Of a stretch of 43,933 bases of DNA, positions 6,548-14,606 are shown one piece after another (the stretch's first letter is position 1; every line of letters begins with the position of its first letter). A program made the position numbers and the translations under genes. Source of the stretch: Idiomarina sp. (GTDB lineage Bacteria > Pseudomonadota > Gammaproteobacteria > Enterobacterales > Alteromonadaceae); contig JAFIFH010000065.1 in assembly GCA_020832105.1 (NCBI GenBank), positions 1 through 43,933 of the forward strand. The letters run 5' to 3'. The notes under the pieces are model-generated. The model had not been told where the DNA came from. It was given only the letters and a program-made list of their open reading frames with translations, and did no database searches.

Positions 6548-7006
6548 TTACATGTCTGATAACCGGTTAGCTGCATGAACCATCCGCTTAATTTCGTTTT
6601 CTTCGACATCTTTTACTGCATCTAACAGGTCTTTTGCAGCGTTAATGTCGACCCGGGAATACAGATGCTCATACAGCGCAATCACCTGCTGATGCTGATC
6701 CACGATTTTTTCCATCACATGGTCGGTGTCCAGGCTTTTAAACGGTGAATCGCAGTGGCCGTGCTTCACAATAGGATGCTTCTCGAGATAGTCGTAACAC
6801 ATCGTATTCAGCGCCTTGCTGTCAGCTGTCGTGACAAAGCCTTTAATGATGCGCTCTAAACTCTCTTCATGTCCGGCCAGATAGTCTAACGTCATTCTCG
6901 CACGCTCGTCCTGATTCTCTTTCGCACAATCGCGCAGGCATTCTTTCAGGTTTTCATGGAACGCAACTGTCCATACCAGGACTTCACGTAGGTTTTCGAC
7001 TTGCAT
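6548..7006 (-). CDS. All-helical ferritin/rubrerythrin-like protein of unknown function
   Basis: This 152-aa cytoplasmic protein is almost wholly alpha-helical, with repeated E/H/D-rich helices: FHENLKECLRDCAKE (~16-30), LAGHEESLERIIKGF (~43-57), DQHQQVIALYEHLYS (~103-117) and DVEENEIKRMVHAANR (~133-148). Acidic and His residues spaced along four helices recall ferritin-like or hemerythrin-like bundles, but I cannot assign metal ligands with certainty. Similar proteins of my memory are only annotated as hypothetical. AGGAGG precedes the ATG, so the start is firm. The gene sits between an APC permease and the DUF2933-copA pair, suggesting a role in metal or redox stress. Confidence 0.65.
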   Translation of the reverse strand: MQVENLREVLVWTVAFHENLKECLRDCAKENQDERARMTLDYLAGHEESLERIIKGFVTTADSKALNTMCYDYLEKHPIVKHGHCDSPFKSLDTDHVMEKIVDQHQQVIALYEHLYSRVDINAAKDLLDAVKDVEENEIKRMVHAANRLSDM

Positions 7007-7116
7007 GAGTGCCTCCTAAGTGTTCGTCAACAAGTACCGCTGACTTCCTTAGCCTAACGCCTTTTTCAGAAAGTACTATGATCCTGGATAAGGAAGCAGC
7101 GGGGTTCTTAATTTAT

Positions 7117-8436
7117 CTATTTCTCTTGGCGTGGCCGTAAAAACAACACCTCACCAACAGTAATGATGATAATTCCAAGCAGCGACGCCCATATCACAAG
7201 CGGGTCGTTATTCCATTTGTTCCATAGGAACGCTGCCAGAACCACAACATCTAAAATGATAGCCGTCACTAAAATAGACGCTTTTGCGTTTATTTCGCTT
7301 CTTAAATGCCGCAAAACGCCCCAATGGATACCAATATCCATGATCAGGTAAAAAATGATGCCTAATGACGCGATTCTACTCAGGTCGAAGAATGCGGCCA
7401 GAAACATTGCCATTACAATGGTGTACACCAGTGTGTGCTTTTGTATGCTTCCAGGCATGCCAAAGTGGCTATGCGGCACTAGCTTCATATCGGTGAGCAT
7501 CGCCAGCATCCGCGAGACCGCGAACGCACTTGCAATCACCCCTGACACTGTGGCGACAATGGCAAAGCCTACGGTTATCCATAAACCGACATTGCCATAA
7601 GCAGGCCGGGCAGCTTCGGCCAGCGCATAGTCTTTGGCCTCAACAATTTGATCAATCGATAAATTTGCCCCTACCGCTAGCGTAACCAACAGGTAAATAA
7701 CTGCGCAAATGACCAATGAAAGAATAATCGCCCGACCTACGTTTTTTTCCGGGTCTTTAATTTCCCCACCACTATTTGTGATGGTGGTAAAGCCCTTATA
7801 GGCAAGTACGCTCAATGCAATAGCAGCCAGCAGCCCTCCACCTGAGGCGTCCTGAGGTACTGCTGAGATAGACTCAAAATTAAGCTCGGCAACCCATAAG
7901 CCCCCCGCAGCAAGCGCGATTAAGCCAGCGGCCTTAATAAATGCCATGAAAAATGAAAAGGTCTGAATGAATTTATTGCTGAGAATATTAATAAAAAACG
8001 CAAACGCCAGCAGGGCCACAGCCAGCGCAGGTATCAGCCAGTCCGCCTCAAAATCTATAACTTGAACGGTGTAAGTAGCAAAGGTTCTGGCGACAAGGCT
8101 TTCATTGATAACCATGGAGAAGTACATCAGCAGGGCAAAAATGGCCGTGACACTCCCTTTGCCATAAGCCTTGCTCAGGAACATGGCGATACCGCCTGCA
8201 GACGGGTATGCCTGCGCAAGCTTGATGTATGAGTACGCGCTGAACCCTGCGATGACCCCACCAACCATAAACGCAAGAACGAACCACTCGCGGGCCAATT
8301 CAGCAACCTGCCCGGTCAGTGCAAGTATGCCAGCGCCAATCATCACGCCGGTTCCAAGCGAAACTGCGCCCCAGAGGCTTAAACTATTTTTCTTGTAATT
8401 CGTATCATGTGAATGCTCGTGTGAGTGCTCAGTCAT
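7117..8436 (-). CDS. APC-superfamily permease with His-rich N-terminus
   Basis: This 439-aa inner-membrane transporter has about twelve hydrophobic helices. The first shows the amino acid-polyamine-organocation signature SLGTGVMIGAGILALTG, followed by GGVIAGFSAYSYIKLAQAYPSAGG and later a TNSGGEIKDPEKNVGRA loop, both APC-typical. The N-terminus, MTEHSHEHSHD, holds four His and could bind metal, which is unusual for this superfamily and fits the copper neighbours downstream. Substrate is unknown; it could be an amino acid or a metal-amino-acid complex. An IS30 element ends only 65 bp upstream of the ATG, so the native promoter may have been replaced. Confidence 0.82.
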   Translation of the reverse strand: MTEHSHEHSHDTNYKKNSLSLWGAVSLGTGVMIGAGILALTGQVAELAREWFVLAFMVGGVIAGFSAYSYIKLAQAYPSAGGIAMFLSKAYGKGSVTAIFALLMYFSMVINESLVARTFATYTVQVIDFEADWLIPALAVALLAFAFFINILSNKFIQTFSFFMAFIKAAGLIALAAGGLWVAELNFESISAVPQDASGGGLLAAIALSVLAYKGFTTITNSGGEIKDPEKNVGRAIILSLVICAVIYLLVTLAVGANLSIDQIVEAKDYALAEAARPAYGNVGLWITVGFAIVATVSGVIASAFAVSRMLAMLTDMKLVPHSHFGMPGSIQKHTLVYTIVMAMFLAAFFDLSRIASLGIIFYLIMDIGIHWGVLRHLRSEINAKASILVTAIILDVVVLAAFLWNKWNNDPLVIWASLLGIIIITVGEVLFLRPRQEK

Positions 8437-8501
8437 CGTAGCCCCCCGTTACTGAGTCGAGTCTTTAGTTTTCCAGGGCCCAAATGCGATAAAATATGGC
8501 A

Positions 8502-8528
8502 GTGTAGATTCAAGTTGTCAACGCAACA
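8502..8528 (+). repeat. IS30 left terminal inverted repeat
   Basis: GTGTAGATTCAAGTTGTCAA followed by CGCAACA. It matches the reverse complement of 9698-9724 apart from two one-base shifts and one substitution. It overlaps the end of the transposase frame. Confidence 0.75.
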
Positions 8529-9712
8529 CTCTTTTCAATTATCTGTTTCGGTGTATTGAACTTCAAAGTTTTTCGCGGCCTGCTATTTAACTGGTCTGCA
8601 ACTTGATCCAGCACTTCCTGAGTATGCTGAGCCAAACATGTCTTTTTAGGGAAGTATTGTCGAATAAGGGAATTGGTGTTCTCATTTGTTCCGCGTTGCC
8701 ATGGGCTTTGAGGGTCACAGAAATATACAGGCACGCCAGTATTAGCCGTAAAATCAATATGTTTCGCCAGCTCCATACCTCGATCCCAGGTGAGAGTTTT
8801 CCTTAGTTCGTCAGGCATTTGCTTAAACTTCATACAAAGTGCATCGTTCACAGAGGCAGCGTCTTTTCCTCTTACCTTCAGGATAATCGTAAAGCGTGAC
8901 TTTCTGTCGACTAACGTGGCGATGTGGGAGTTCTTAGAACCTGTGACAAGGTCACCTTCCCAATGGCCAACGCTGCGGCGATGCTCAATGTGACGGTCGC
9001 GTTCATGAATAGAGATACCACTCACGATGTTAATTGTACCTCGTTCTCCACGGCGTGAATGTTTTTTGCTAAGCCGTAAACTATGCTTGCGGCGAAGATG
9101 TTGGGCTCAACTGTGATGCAAAGCCGAACGGCTTCGAAAATAAATAGTTTTATAAATCGTTTCGGCTGAAATTCGCATCGTTTTGCGACGCGGCATAGTC
9201 TTACGCAGCCAACCAGAAATTTGCTCTGGGGACCAGTTCAGTTGAAGCTTTTCCAATACGAGCTCTTTTAGCTCTTGATTCCGTTCAAGCAGGCATGGCT
9301 TAGGTCGCCTAGCCATCCTACTAGCACGATTATTCGCGTCTACAGCTTTGTAATAGCGCCTTCCACGATTCCGCTGAACTTCTCTCGAGATAGTTGAAGG
9401 TGAACGGCCCAATACGCTGGCAATAGCGCGAATACTTAACTTTGATGACAGTAGAACTCTGATTTCTTCACGTTCCGATAACGTCAGGTGCGACGGCGCT
9501 CTTTTTCGGGGAGGCGGTTTGATCCCGCCGCTGTCTCGCAAGATTGTTAAAATGTTTCCTGGCTTGGTATCTAGCGATTTCGCAATTGCGCTGAACCCAA
9601 TACCGTTTTTCCACGAATCAAAAACAAATCCTTTTTCGATTGCTGTAAACATACGTTTCATCCAAAAGATCTCCAGTAACCCTTGTTTTACCATGGTTGT
9701 TGCATTGATCAA
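8510..9712 (-). pseudogene. IS30-family transposase with one in-frame TGA
   Basis: The N-terminal half (9107-9712) has a helix-turn-helix LTLSEREEIRVLLSSKLSIR followed by GRSPSTISREVQRN and WSPEQISGWL. The C-terminal half (8510-9025) has the DDE catalytic region GHWEGDLVTG, TWDRGMELAKH and ENTNSLIRQYFPK. Both halves are in the same frame. The reading is ALHHS, TGA (9107-9109), then AQHLRRKHSLR, where relatives have an uninterrupted ALHHELTQHLR-like stretch. The nonsense codon probably inactivates the transposase. The true start may be an internal Met near 9661, since the longest frame reaches into the terminal repeat. Confidence 0.8.
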
Positions 9713-9724
9713 TTGAATCTACAC
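9698..9724 (-). repeat. IS30 right terminal inverted repeat
   Basis: The reverse strand reads GTGTAGATTCAATTGATCAA followed by TGCAACA, the partner of 8502-8528. It ends exactly where the fragment of the second IS30 element begins. Confidence 0.75.
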
Positions 9725-9820
9725 CAGAAAGTTGCTGGGATTTATTCAGCCAGACGTGATTTTTAAAGAGCAATTGCAACTAGCTATGAGCGGGTGTTGC
9801 AGTTATTAGTTGAATTCGGG
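9725..9820 (+). mobile_element. 3'-end remnant of a second IS30-family element
   Basis: This 96-bp stretch repeats 10312-10407 almost perfectly. It encodes the last residues of the second transposase (KLLGFIQPDVIFKEQLQLAM) and the element's end GTGTTGCAGTTATTAGTTGA-ATTC. Its 5' part is missing, cut off by the neighbouring IS. Its right end abuts the middle of another transposase copy, a junction expected from an aberrant transposition event. Confidence 0.75.
9794..9817 (+). repeat. IS30 (second type) element end, copy A
   Basis: GTGTTGCAGTTATTAGTTGA followed by ATTC and then GGG. It is one of three copies in the same orientation; an intact element would have two in inverted orientation. Confidence 0.7.
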
Positions 9821-10393
9821 AAGCGTTATAAAAAGCGCCTACATAAGCAGCGTGGCCATATTCTAGGCCGTCGCTCGATACATGACAGGCCAGCCATTAT
9901 TGACCAGCGAGGTCGCTATGGCGACTGGGAAATCGATACCGTCATCGGGAAGCGCGGAACCGGCGCTATCGTGACAATATTAGAGCGCAAGAGTCGTTTT
10001 TATCTTGTGAAAAAAGTAACGAGCAAGCATGCTCAAGCAGTCGCCGAAGCTACAGTAGAAATGCTACAGCCTTTTAAGGCTCTGGTTCACAGCATTACCG
10101 CCGACAATGGTTTGGAGTTCGCTGATCATGCCGTTATGGCAAAGGAGCTCGATACAGACGTTTACTTCGCAGATCCATACGCTTCTTATCTGCGCGGAGC
10201 GAACGAAAACGCCAACGGACTGCTGCGACAATACGTTCCCAAAGGCACTGACTTACGAACGGTGACTGGTACACAGCTCTCCAAATATGAAAAGCGGTTG
10301 AACTTACGTCCCAGGAAGTTGCTGGGATTTATTCAGCCAGACGTAATTTTTAAAGAGCAATTGCAACTAGCTATGAGCGGGTGTTGCAGTTAA
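9821..10393 (+). pseudogene. IS30-family transposase, C-terminal (DDE) half, inverted relative to its N-terminal half
   Basis: The frame reads KRYKKRLHKQRGHILGRRSI then GDWEIDTVIGKRG, a second acidic motif SITADNGLEFADH and ENANGLLRQYVPKG, which supply the catalytic DDE residues. No helix-turn-helix precedes it. Instead a copy of the element's end (9794-9817) is fused directly in front. The missing N-terminal half lies just to the right on the opposite strand (10411-10806), so the gene was split and one half flipped. It cannot give a functional protein. Confidence 0.82.
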
Positions 10394-10404
10394 TAGTTGA
10401 ATTC
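10381..10404 (+). repeat. IS30 (second type) element end, copy B
   Basis: GTGTTGCAGTTAATAGTTGA followed by ATTC and GGG. It lies inside the rearranged element, joined to the broken end of the N-terminal half of the transposase. Confidence 0.7.
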
Positions 10405-10410
10405 GGGCTT

Positions 10411-10806
10411 TAAACGATGTCTAAGGTGCGTAAACAAGCTACCACCATCGTTAAAATCAGCCAGTACGTAGTTATAAATCCACTCGTGACTGACTGGAAA
10501 GCCTATTCTGGTGCAAATAGCTGATATTTGTTCAGGGCTCCAGTCGAGCTCGAGCATAAGTTCCACGGCGTTCTGAGTATTTTCACAAACCCGCCTGGGC
10601 TTTGGCTTTAAACGGCGCGATAACGTGCGCTGGTGAGCCATTTCAGGGTCATAAACCCCTGTTTTATCATTGTTACGTCGCAATTCTCGATGGACGGTCG
10701 AGGGTGCAATGTTCAGTTTTTTAGCAATCTCTCGTTGTGAAAATTCCTGTGAGAGGAACGTCGAAATCTGATATCGTTGTCCCTCGGTCAGCTGCCGATA
10801 ACTCAT
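10411..10806 (-). pseudogene. IS30-family transposase, N-terminal half
   Basis: MSYRQLTEGQRYQISTFLSQ starts a typical IS30 helix-turn-helix (EIAKKLNIAPSTVHRELRRN), followed by LDWSPEQISAICTRIG and SHEWIYNYVLADFNDGG. It stops at HLRHRLK, after which the frame enters element-end DNA. The expected continuation is found inverted at 9821. The ATG is preceded by an upstream region holding the third element end. Confidence 0.82.
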
Positions 10807-10892
10807 GTTGGAACCTGTTTTTTTTGGTCGAAAAGCAAGCCTACCATACGAAGTCGGTAGCTGACCTCCCTTCGACCTATCCCCTTACATGA

Positions 10893-10916
10893 GTGTTGCG
10901 GTTATTATATGAATTC
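10893..10916 (+). repeat. IS30 (second type) element end, copy C (outer right end)
   Basis: GTGTTGCGGTTATTATATGA followed by ATTC and AGG. It is the probable original right boundary of the minus-strand element, about 85 bp upstream of the transposase start. Confidence 0.65.
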
Positions 10917-11495
10917 AGGAAATATTTCCTGTTCCTTCTGCCCTAAAACCAAGTCAAAACGGTGGAATTTTTTCCACCTAAAAACTCAGGTTTTTCGGAA
11001 GGTTCAGAATTTTTTGTCGCGAGGCAAAGGTCAAAAATTGAAATTTCAGAGTCGGTATCCTGTGACCAATTTTGTCATTAAACGGTCTCAAAAGTGTCGA
11101 TTTCGACGCAACACAGAAAGTCAAAACATCGTTTAATCCCTTACCACGCCTAGCTTTAACGATTTACCACCGAACCCGTGACCGCCCCTCCGGAGGCGGA
11201 GGCCAGAGGTTCGAATGACGGCCAGGCATGCAAATATGCGTTTCATTGTATACATCCTTATATAAGCCCTACGGATTGTAGTGACTGTACCCTATCAACA
11301 AGCTACGACAGTTTGAGTCGCAACCTGTTTAGCTTAATTAAAGCGTCGCTAATGTATCACATCCGCAGGAAAGCATTTCGCATGTTGGTTAATTTGCGCG
11401 CTAACCGTACTTCGCTTTTTAGTTTGTTTGCATCAGGTATGAGACCATACATTTACCTGATACTCTCAAGCTCAGGCAATACAAGGAGGTCCACC
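10917..11495. other. Gene-poor gap between IS remnants and the DUF4236 gene
   Basis: Nearly 580 bp without a convincing gene. Open frames here have no recognisable content and no ribosome sites. It holds T/A-rich runs near 10965-11040, a CCTCCGGAGG palindrome near 11188, and the inverted repeat at 11432-11461. It may contain remnants left by the element rearrangement and the promoter of the DUF4236 gene. Confidence 0.5.
11432..11461. promoter_or_regulatory. 8-bp inverted repeat upstream of the DUF4236 gene
   Basis: ATCAGGTA (11432-11439) and TACCTGAT (11454-11461) are perfect inverted arms with a 14-bp gap, ending about 23 bp before the ribosome site of the next gene. This spacing fits an operator for a dimeric repressor or a leader hairpin. 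No regulator can be named. Confidence 0.4.
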
Positions 11496-12806
11496 ATGGC
11501 ATTCAGATTCCAGCGCAGAGTTACACTTTTCCCGGGGTTGCGGCTTAATTTTGGCAAAACCGGCGTTAGTGTGTCGGCGGGTATTCGTGGCGCGAGCGTG
11601 ACTGCCGGCAAACGCGGTATTTATGGCAATGTTGGCGCGCCTGGCACTGGTATGTCGTATCGCACCCGCCTTGATAATGCCCCGGCCCATCGACGTCGCG
11701 TGCAGCGCTCGCAACACCAGGTAAAGGGCAACACTGGGCTCTCGCAAGCAGGTGGCAGTTCGACTCAGGGCGGGCATGTTGAGCTTAAATGCGATGCGCG
11801 CGGCAAGCTCACTATCTACGGTGAAGGTGGCCAACCTGCGTCGCCCGCGCTGGTTCGCCATATTTGGGCAAACCATAAAAAAGAGGTTCAGGCCTTTTTA
11901 CAAAGCGAGCTTGAGCGCATTAATGATGATCATTCATTGTTACTGGAGATCCACCACGATACACCAGCGCCTGACACGCCGCCCCCTGCATTTTATGCGA
12001 TGCCCTTCAGTGACCCTCAGCCGAATACGCCAGACTTACCATCACTGCCTGATAAGCCTACGCCGCTGGCGAAACGCTGGTGGCACGCCTTAATACCACC
12101 ACTTGAACGCCGCCGCATCACGGAAAATCAATTGCAACATGCAAAATGGCAACAGGAGCACGCGCGTATTAGTGCGGTAAGAGAAGCGCAAAAGGCTGAA
12201 TATCAGCAACAACACGATACCTGGCAACAGGGTAAGGCGGAGCATGAAGCCGTTCAGCAACAGCTCGCCGATGCCTTTGATGATGACTTACGTAACGATC
12301 CTGACTTTATGGCTCAGGTGTTAGAGAGCGAGCTGGCTCAACTGGATTGGCCGCGCGAGACTCATGTAGATTTTGACATCGAAGGTACGCTGATAAAGCT
12401 CGACGTCGACTTCCCTACCGCCGATGAGTTCCCCAGCCGCGAAGCGCGCTTTAATAAGTCCGGTAAACGACTCTTAGTGAAAGATAAAAGCGCCACCCAG
12501 CAACGCAAGGAATATGCCCAGCACGTGCACGGCGTTGTATTTCGTTTAATAGGTGTGGTCTTCGCCACCCTCCCCGCCATTGAACACGCACAGATTGCTG
12601 GCTACACCCAGGCCATCAATACCGCCACCGGCCATGAAGAAGACGAGTATTTGATTCAAGTGAAGCTCAGCAGAGTCGATTGGTCTGCACTGAACCTCGC
12701 CCAGCCCGAGCGCATTGACCCGATAGTGGCATTGGAGCAGTTTGAGCTGGCGAGGGAGATGAGCAAGACGGGTATTTTTAGAGCTCTAGATCTGGAGAGT
12801 GTTTAA
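11496..12806 (+). CDS. DUF4236-domain protein with long helical extension
   Basis: This 436-aa protein starts with MAFRFQRRVTLFPGLRLNFG and continues KTGVSVSAGIRGASVTAGKR, the compact beta-rich DUF4236 domain (~residues 1-55, ending GAPGTGMSYRT). A second segment around residues 85-135 ends in a helix. A Pro-rich linker then leads to a Gln/Glu/Lys-rich probable coiled coil (~residues 200-270) and an acidic C-terminal domain (~285-436). DUF4236 proteins are common near mobile DNA and mostly uncharacterised. AGGAGG seven bases before the ATG fixes the start; the frame extends upstream without sensible content. Its stop overlaps by one base the ATG of a 42-aa membrane protein, so the two are translationally coupled. 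Confidence 0.85.
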   Translation: MAFRFQRRVTLFPGLRLNFGKTGVSVSAGIRGASVTAGKRGIYGNVGAPGTGMSYRTRLDNAPAHRRRVQRSQHQVKGNTGLSQAGGSSTQGGHVELKCDARGKLTIYGEGGQPASPALVRHIWANHKKEVQAFLQSELERINDDHSLLLEIHHDTPAPDTPPPAFYAMPFSDPQPNTPDLPSLPDKPTPLAKRWWHALIPPLERRRITENQLQHAKWQQEHARISAVREAQKAEYQQQHDTWQQGKAEHEAVQQQLADAFDDDLRNDPDFMAQVLESELAQLDWPRETHVDFDIEGTLIKLDVDFPTADEFPSREARFNKSGKRLLVKDKSATQQRKEYAQHVHGVVFRLIGVVFATLPAIEHAQIAGYTQAINTATGHEEDEYLIQVKLSRVDWSALNLAQPERIDPIVALEQFELAREMSKTGIFRALDLESV

Positions 12807-12934
12807 TGGAATACACAACCGTTGATATTGTTGCGATGGTGCTTATTCTGCTGGGCCCTTTAGCCCTGCTTATCGGTGGCGCCCTATTTATCTATCGCCA
12901 CCGCGAGCAGTGGCGGCGAGAAAATAGCGATTAA
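12806..12934 (+). CDS. 42-aa single-helix membrane protein coupled to the DUF4236 gene
   Basis: MEYTTVDIVAMVLILLGPLA begins one long hydrophobic segment, followed by a charged tail YRHREQWRRENSD. The start overlaps the stop of the preceding gene (TAATG), which strongly supports translation. Its architecture, one helix then a charged tail, resembles the micro-proteins of the two duplicated cassettes. The 3' end converges with and overlaps the fic stop by four bases. It may anchor the DUF4236 protein to the membrane (inference). Confidence 0.65.
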   Translation: MEYTTVDIVAMVLILLGPLALLIGGALFIYRHREQWRRENSD

Positions 12935-13524
12935 AGCTTACGAAGTGCCTGGTCGAAAATGTTGATTAATGGAGATAGATTTAAGTGTACACCTGAAACA
13001 TTCGCTTCGACCCATTGCTCTTGGGGGAGTTTAGGCCATATCAATTCATAACCAAGTGCAAACATGACTTCCTCGTAAAAAAATCGCTGTGTCCGACCAT
13101 TACCCTCTCGAAACGGGTGCAACAAATTGATTTCACAGTAACTGTCCGCGAGAAACTCCAGCATTTCTTGTCGATTTCGTATTTGTGTCAACTCAGGCAA
13201 CTGACTAAAAAGTCGTAATGCTTCAGCCTCAATTCGGGAAGAGGTACAGAATCGTGTATCCCCTTTAGAGATATCGATACTTCGTACCTCACCGGCCCAT
13301 GTATACAGATCCTGAAAGAGATGATGGTGTAATGTTTTGAGATGATTGAAATTGTACTGAGTGATATTTAATGGGTTGGAGCGGTAACCCTGATACCGTA
13401 ATGTCGTAAACTCAGCCTCGGCATGAGCCAATTCTTCTGCATCACGGATGTTCAATTTATTTATAAGAACATCCGTGCCTTCGTAACAATAACTGTCGTG
13501 CGATACGCCGTATTTATCGCGCAT
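12931..13524 (-). CDS. fic: Fic-domain AMP-transferase toxin
   Basis: This 197-aa protein matches E. coli Fic along its length: MRDKYGVSHDSYCYEGTDVL at the start, DLYTWAGEVRSIDI in the middle, and the catalytic loop LHPFREGNGRTQR near residue ~150. The complete HPFxxGNGR motif predicts an active enzyme that transfers AMP from ATP to target proteins, often DNA gyrase or topoisomerase IV for this class. A longer frame starts at a TTG (13560), but the ATG at 13524 aligns with the family and overlaps the antitoxin gene by 11 nt, the usual FicTA coupling. Activity should be held in check by the small antitoxin upstream. Confidence 0.92.
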   Translation of the reverse strand: MRDKYGVSHDSYCYEGTDVLINKLNIRDAEELAHAEAEFTTLRYQGYRSNPLNITQYNFNHLKTLHHHLFQDLYTWAGEVRSIDISKGDTRFCTSSRIEAEALRLFSQLPELTQIRNRQEMLEFLADSYCEINLLHPFREGNGRTQRFFYEEVMFALGYELIWPKLPQEQWVEANVSGVHLNLSPLINIFDQALRKL

Positions 13525-13663
13525 ACTTTCGCTTGAGTGACTCGATAGTTTGCCCTTCAACAGACCCCTTCAATTTAATCCCCTCGTACATCAGGCTGGT
13601 TTTGAAGTTCTCTATGTTCGGAACAAAACGAGATTTCTTGGTTGCTGCGGTTTGATTTTTCAT
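13514..13663 (-). CDS. Fic antitoxin (YhfG/FicA-like), 49 aa
   Basis: This 49-aa protein precedes fic on the same strand and overlaps it by 11 nt. It contains SLMYEG (residues 23-28), which fits the inhibitory helix motif [S/T]xxxE[G/N] of class I Fic antitoxins. The Glu of that motif projects into the Fic active site and blocks ATP positioning. Size and position match YhfG/FicA. The N-terminus is basic (KNQTAATKKSR). The pair looks intact and functional. Confidence 0.8.
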   Translation of the reverse strand: MKNQTAATKKSRFVPNIENFKTSLMYEGIKLKGSVEGQTIESLKRKYAR

Positions 13664-13770
13664 CACCACTCCTATCGAACTATCGTGTATCAATTATACC
13701 TTAAAACACTCTTCATCGCGAAGATGGAAAGCAAGCTGCGTTTTGTCCTGAGGTGTATAGCTGCTCCTAA

Positions 13771-13869
13771 CTATGTTTTATCACGCCCTCGGCGCGCCGC
13801 GATACGAAGCACGACAATAGTGCCGAGAACCAAAAACACCACGGGTAACAATGCCCAAAATAAATCCAT
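13771..13869 (-). CDS. 32-aa single-helix membrane protein, copy 2
   Basis: MDLFWALLPVVFLVLGTIVV forms one hydrophobic helix, followed by a basic tail LRIAARRGRDKT. It starts 11 nt after the stop of the 229-aa gene and is the intact counterpart of the frameshifted micro-gene at 2172-2260; they share the GTIVVLR core and a WALL start. GGGGG lies about eight bases before the ATG. No known family. Confidence 0.6.
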   Translation of the reverse strand: MDLFWALLPVVFLVLGTIVVLRIAARRGRDKT

Positions 13870-13880
13870 CTTCTAACCCC

Positions 13881-14570
13881 CTACTCGGTTACATTAGTTT
13901 GCGCACGTTTTGGCAGCTGCATGGGTATCATATACCCTGTTTTCTCCAGCTGAAACACGCAGGTTAAGTAGTTATAAATCACCCGCTTTTGCAAATCGGT
14001 AAAATTAATCGGCCGCACCCTCTTGGCAAACTCCGACTGATACGGCTCAGGCAAGGTAAAGCCCCAATTGGCTAAGTGCGGTTGCACATCACCGCTTGCA
14101 ATGCCCTCATGCAGCTGGCCAAGTGCTTCATAGGCCTGCCACTCCTCGTCAAGTAGGCTTGGGTTGGTCATGATAACGCCCTCGTCATAGACTTCATCCA
14201 TACAGGGTCGGTACGCTTGGGTGTCATACAGCGAACGCCTGCATATACCATCCGCTTCAAACAAGCGCTCCCACAGGCGCAAGGCACTTCGGGTTAAGCC
14301 TGTGGTATCTGGACTTAACATCAACTCAGACCCCAGTGCTGCCATGGCATACAAATACAGACAATAACCATAGCCCTTTCGCCCTTGAAGCGAGCCCGAT
14401 TGCTGGACCCGGGCCTGTATGCCCTTTTCAATGTGGTAGTCCATTGCTGCTAATATGGTGCCGTCACGCTCAATCAAGACACCGAGTCTTGCTTGCTTAT
14501 CCCAAAAGCATGCGGCATGAGCGGTGTTGGCGCGTGCAGTTTTTATGATGTCGTCCAGCGTTTTTTTCAT
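13881..14570 (-). CDS. 229-aa protein of unknown family, copy 2 of a duplicated cassette
   Basis: This is the paralogue of the protein at 2271-2960, same length, ungapped and about two thirds identical by eye. Shared blocks include RVQQSGSLQGRKGYGYC, LSPDTTGLTRSALRLWER, AYRPCMDE, EEWQAYEALGQL and LEKTGYMIPMQLPKR. No signal peptide or membrane helix is visible. AAGGTG lies five bases before the ATG. The flanking genes are also paralogous: a 32-aa membrane protein directly downstream and a divergent 44-aa membrane protein across a conserved 41-bp block. Divergence between copies shows that this is not a recent duplication and that both have been under selection. Confidence 0.75.
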   Translation of the reverse strand: MKKTLDDIIKTARANTAHAACFWDKQARLGVLIERDGTILAAMDYHIEKGIQARVQQSGSLQGRKGYGYCLYLYAMAALGSELMLSPDTTGLTRSALRLWERLFEADGICRRSLYDTQAYRPCMDEVYDEGVIMTNPSLLDEEWQAYEALGQLHEGIASGDVQPHLANWGFTLPEPYQSEFAKRVRPINFTDLQKRVIYNYLTCVFQLEKTGYMIPMQLPKRAQTNVTE

Positions 14571-14606
14571 GATTCACCTTGACCAGTTGTGTAGGTTTCA
14601 ACGACT

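Larger units (their letters stand above)
8502..9724 (-). mobile_element. IS30-family insertion sequence (1223 bp), transposase interrupted
   Basis: The element is bounded by ~27-bp inverted repeats that start GTGTAGATTCAA at 8502 and, on the other strand, at 9724. It contains one IS30-type transposase with an in-frame TGA. Right next to its right end begins a fragment of a different IS30 element, while its left neighbour is metal-cluster DNA. So insertion was probably followed by a deletion that removed the rest of the second element. A target duplication cannot be verified because the flanks differ. Confidence 0.8.

Noticed and set aside
11205-11225. GAGGTTCGAATGAC resembles a tRNA T-loop
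   Set aside because: The flanking bases do not form a T-stem, there is no acceptor strand or CCA, and nothing upstream matches a tRNA.
11178-11495. N-terminal extension of the DUF4236 frame
   Set aside because: The extension has no domain content; AGGAGG and the family start both point to 11496.
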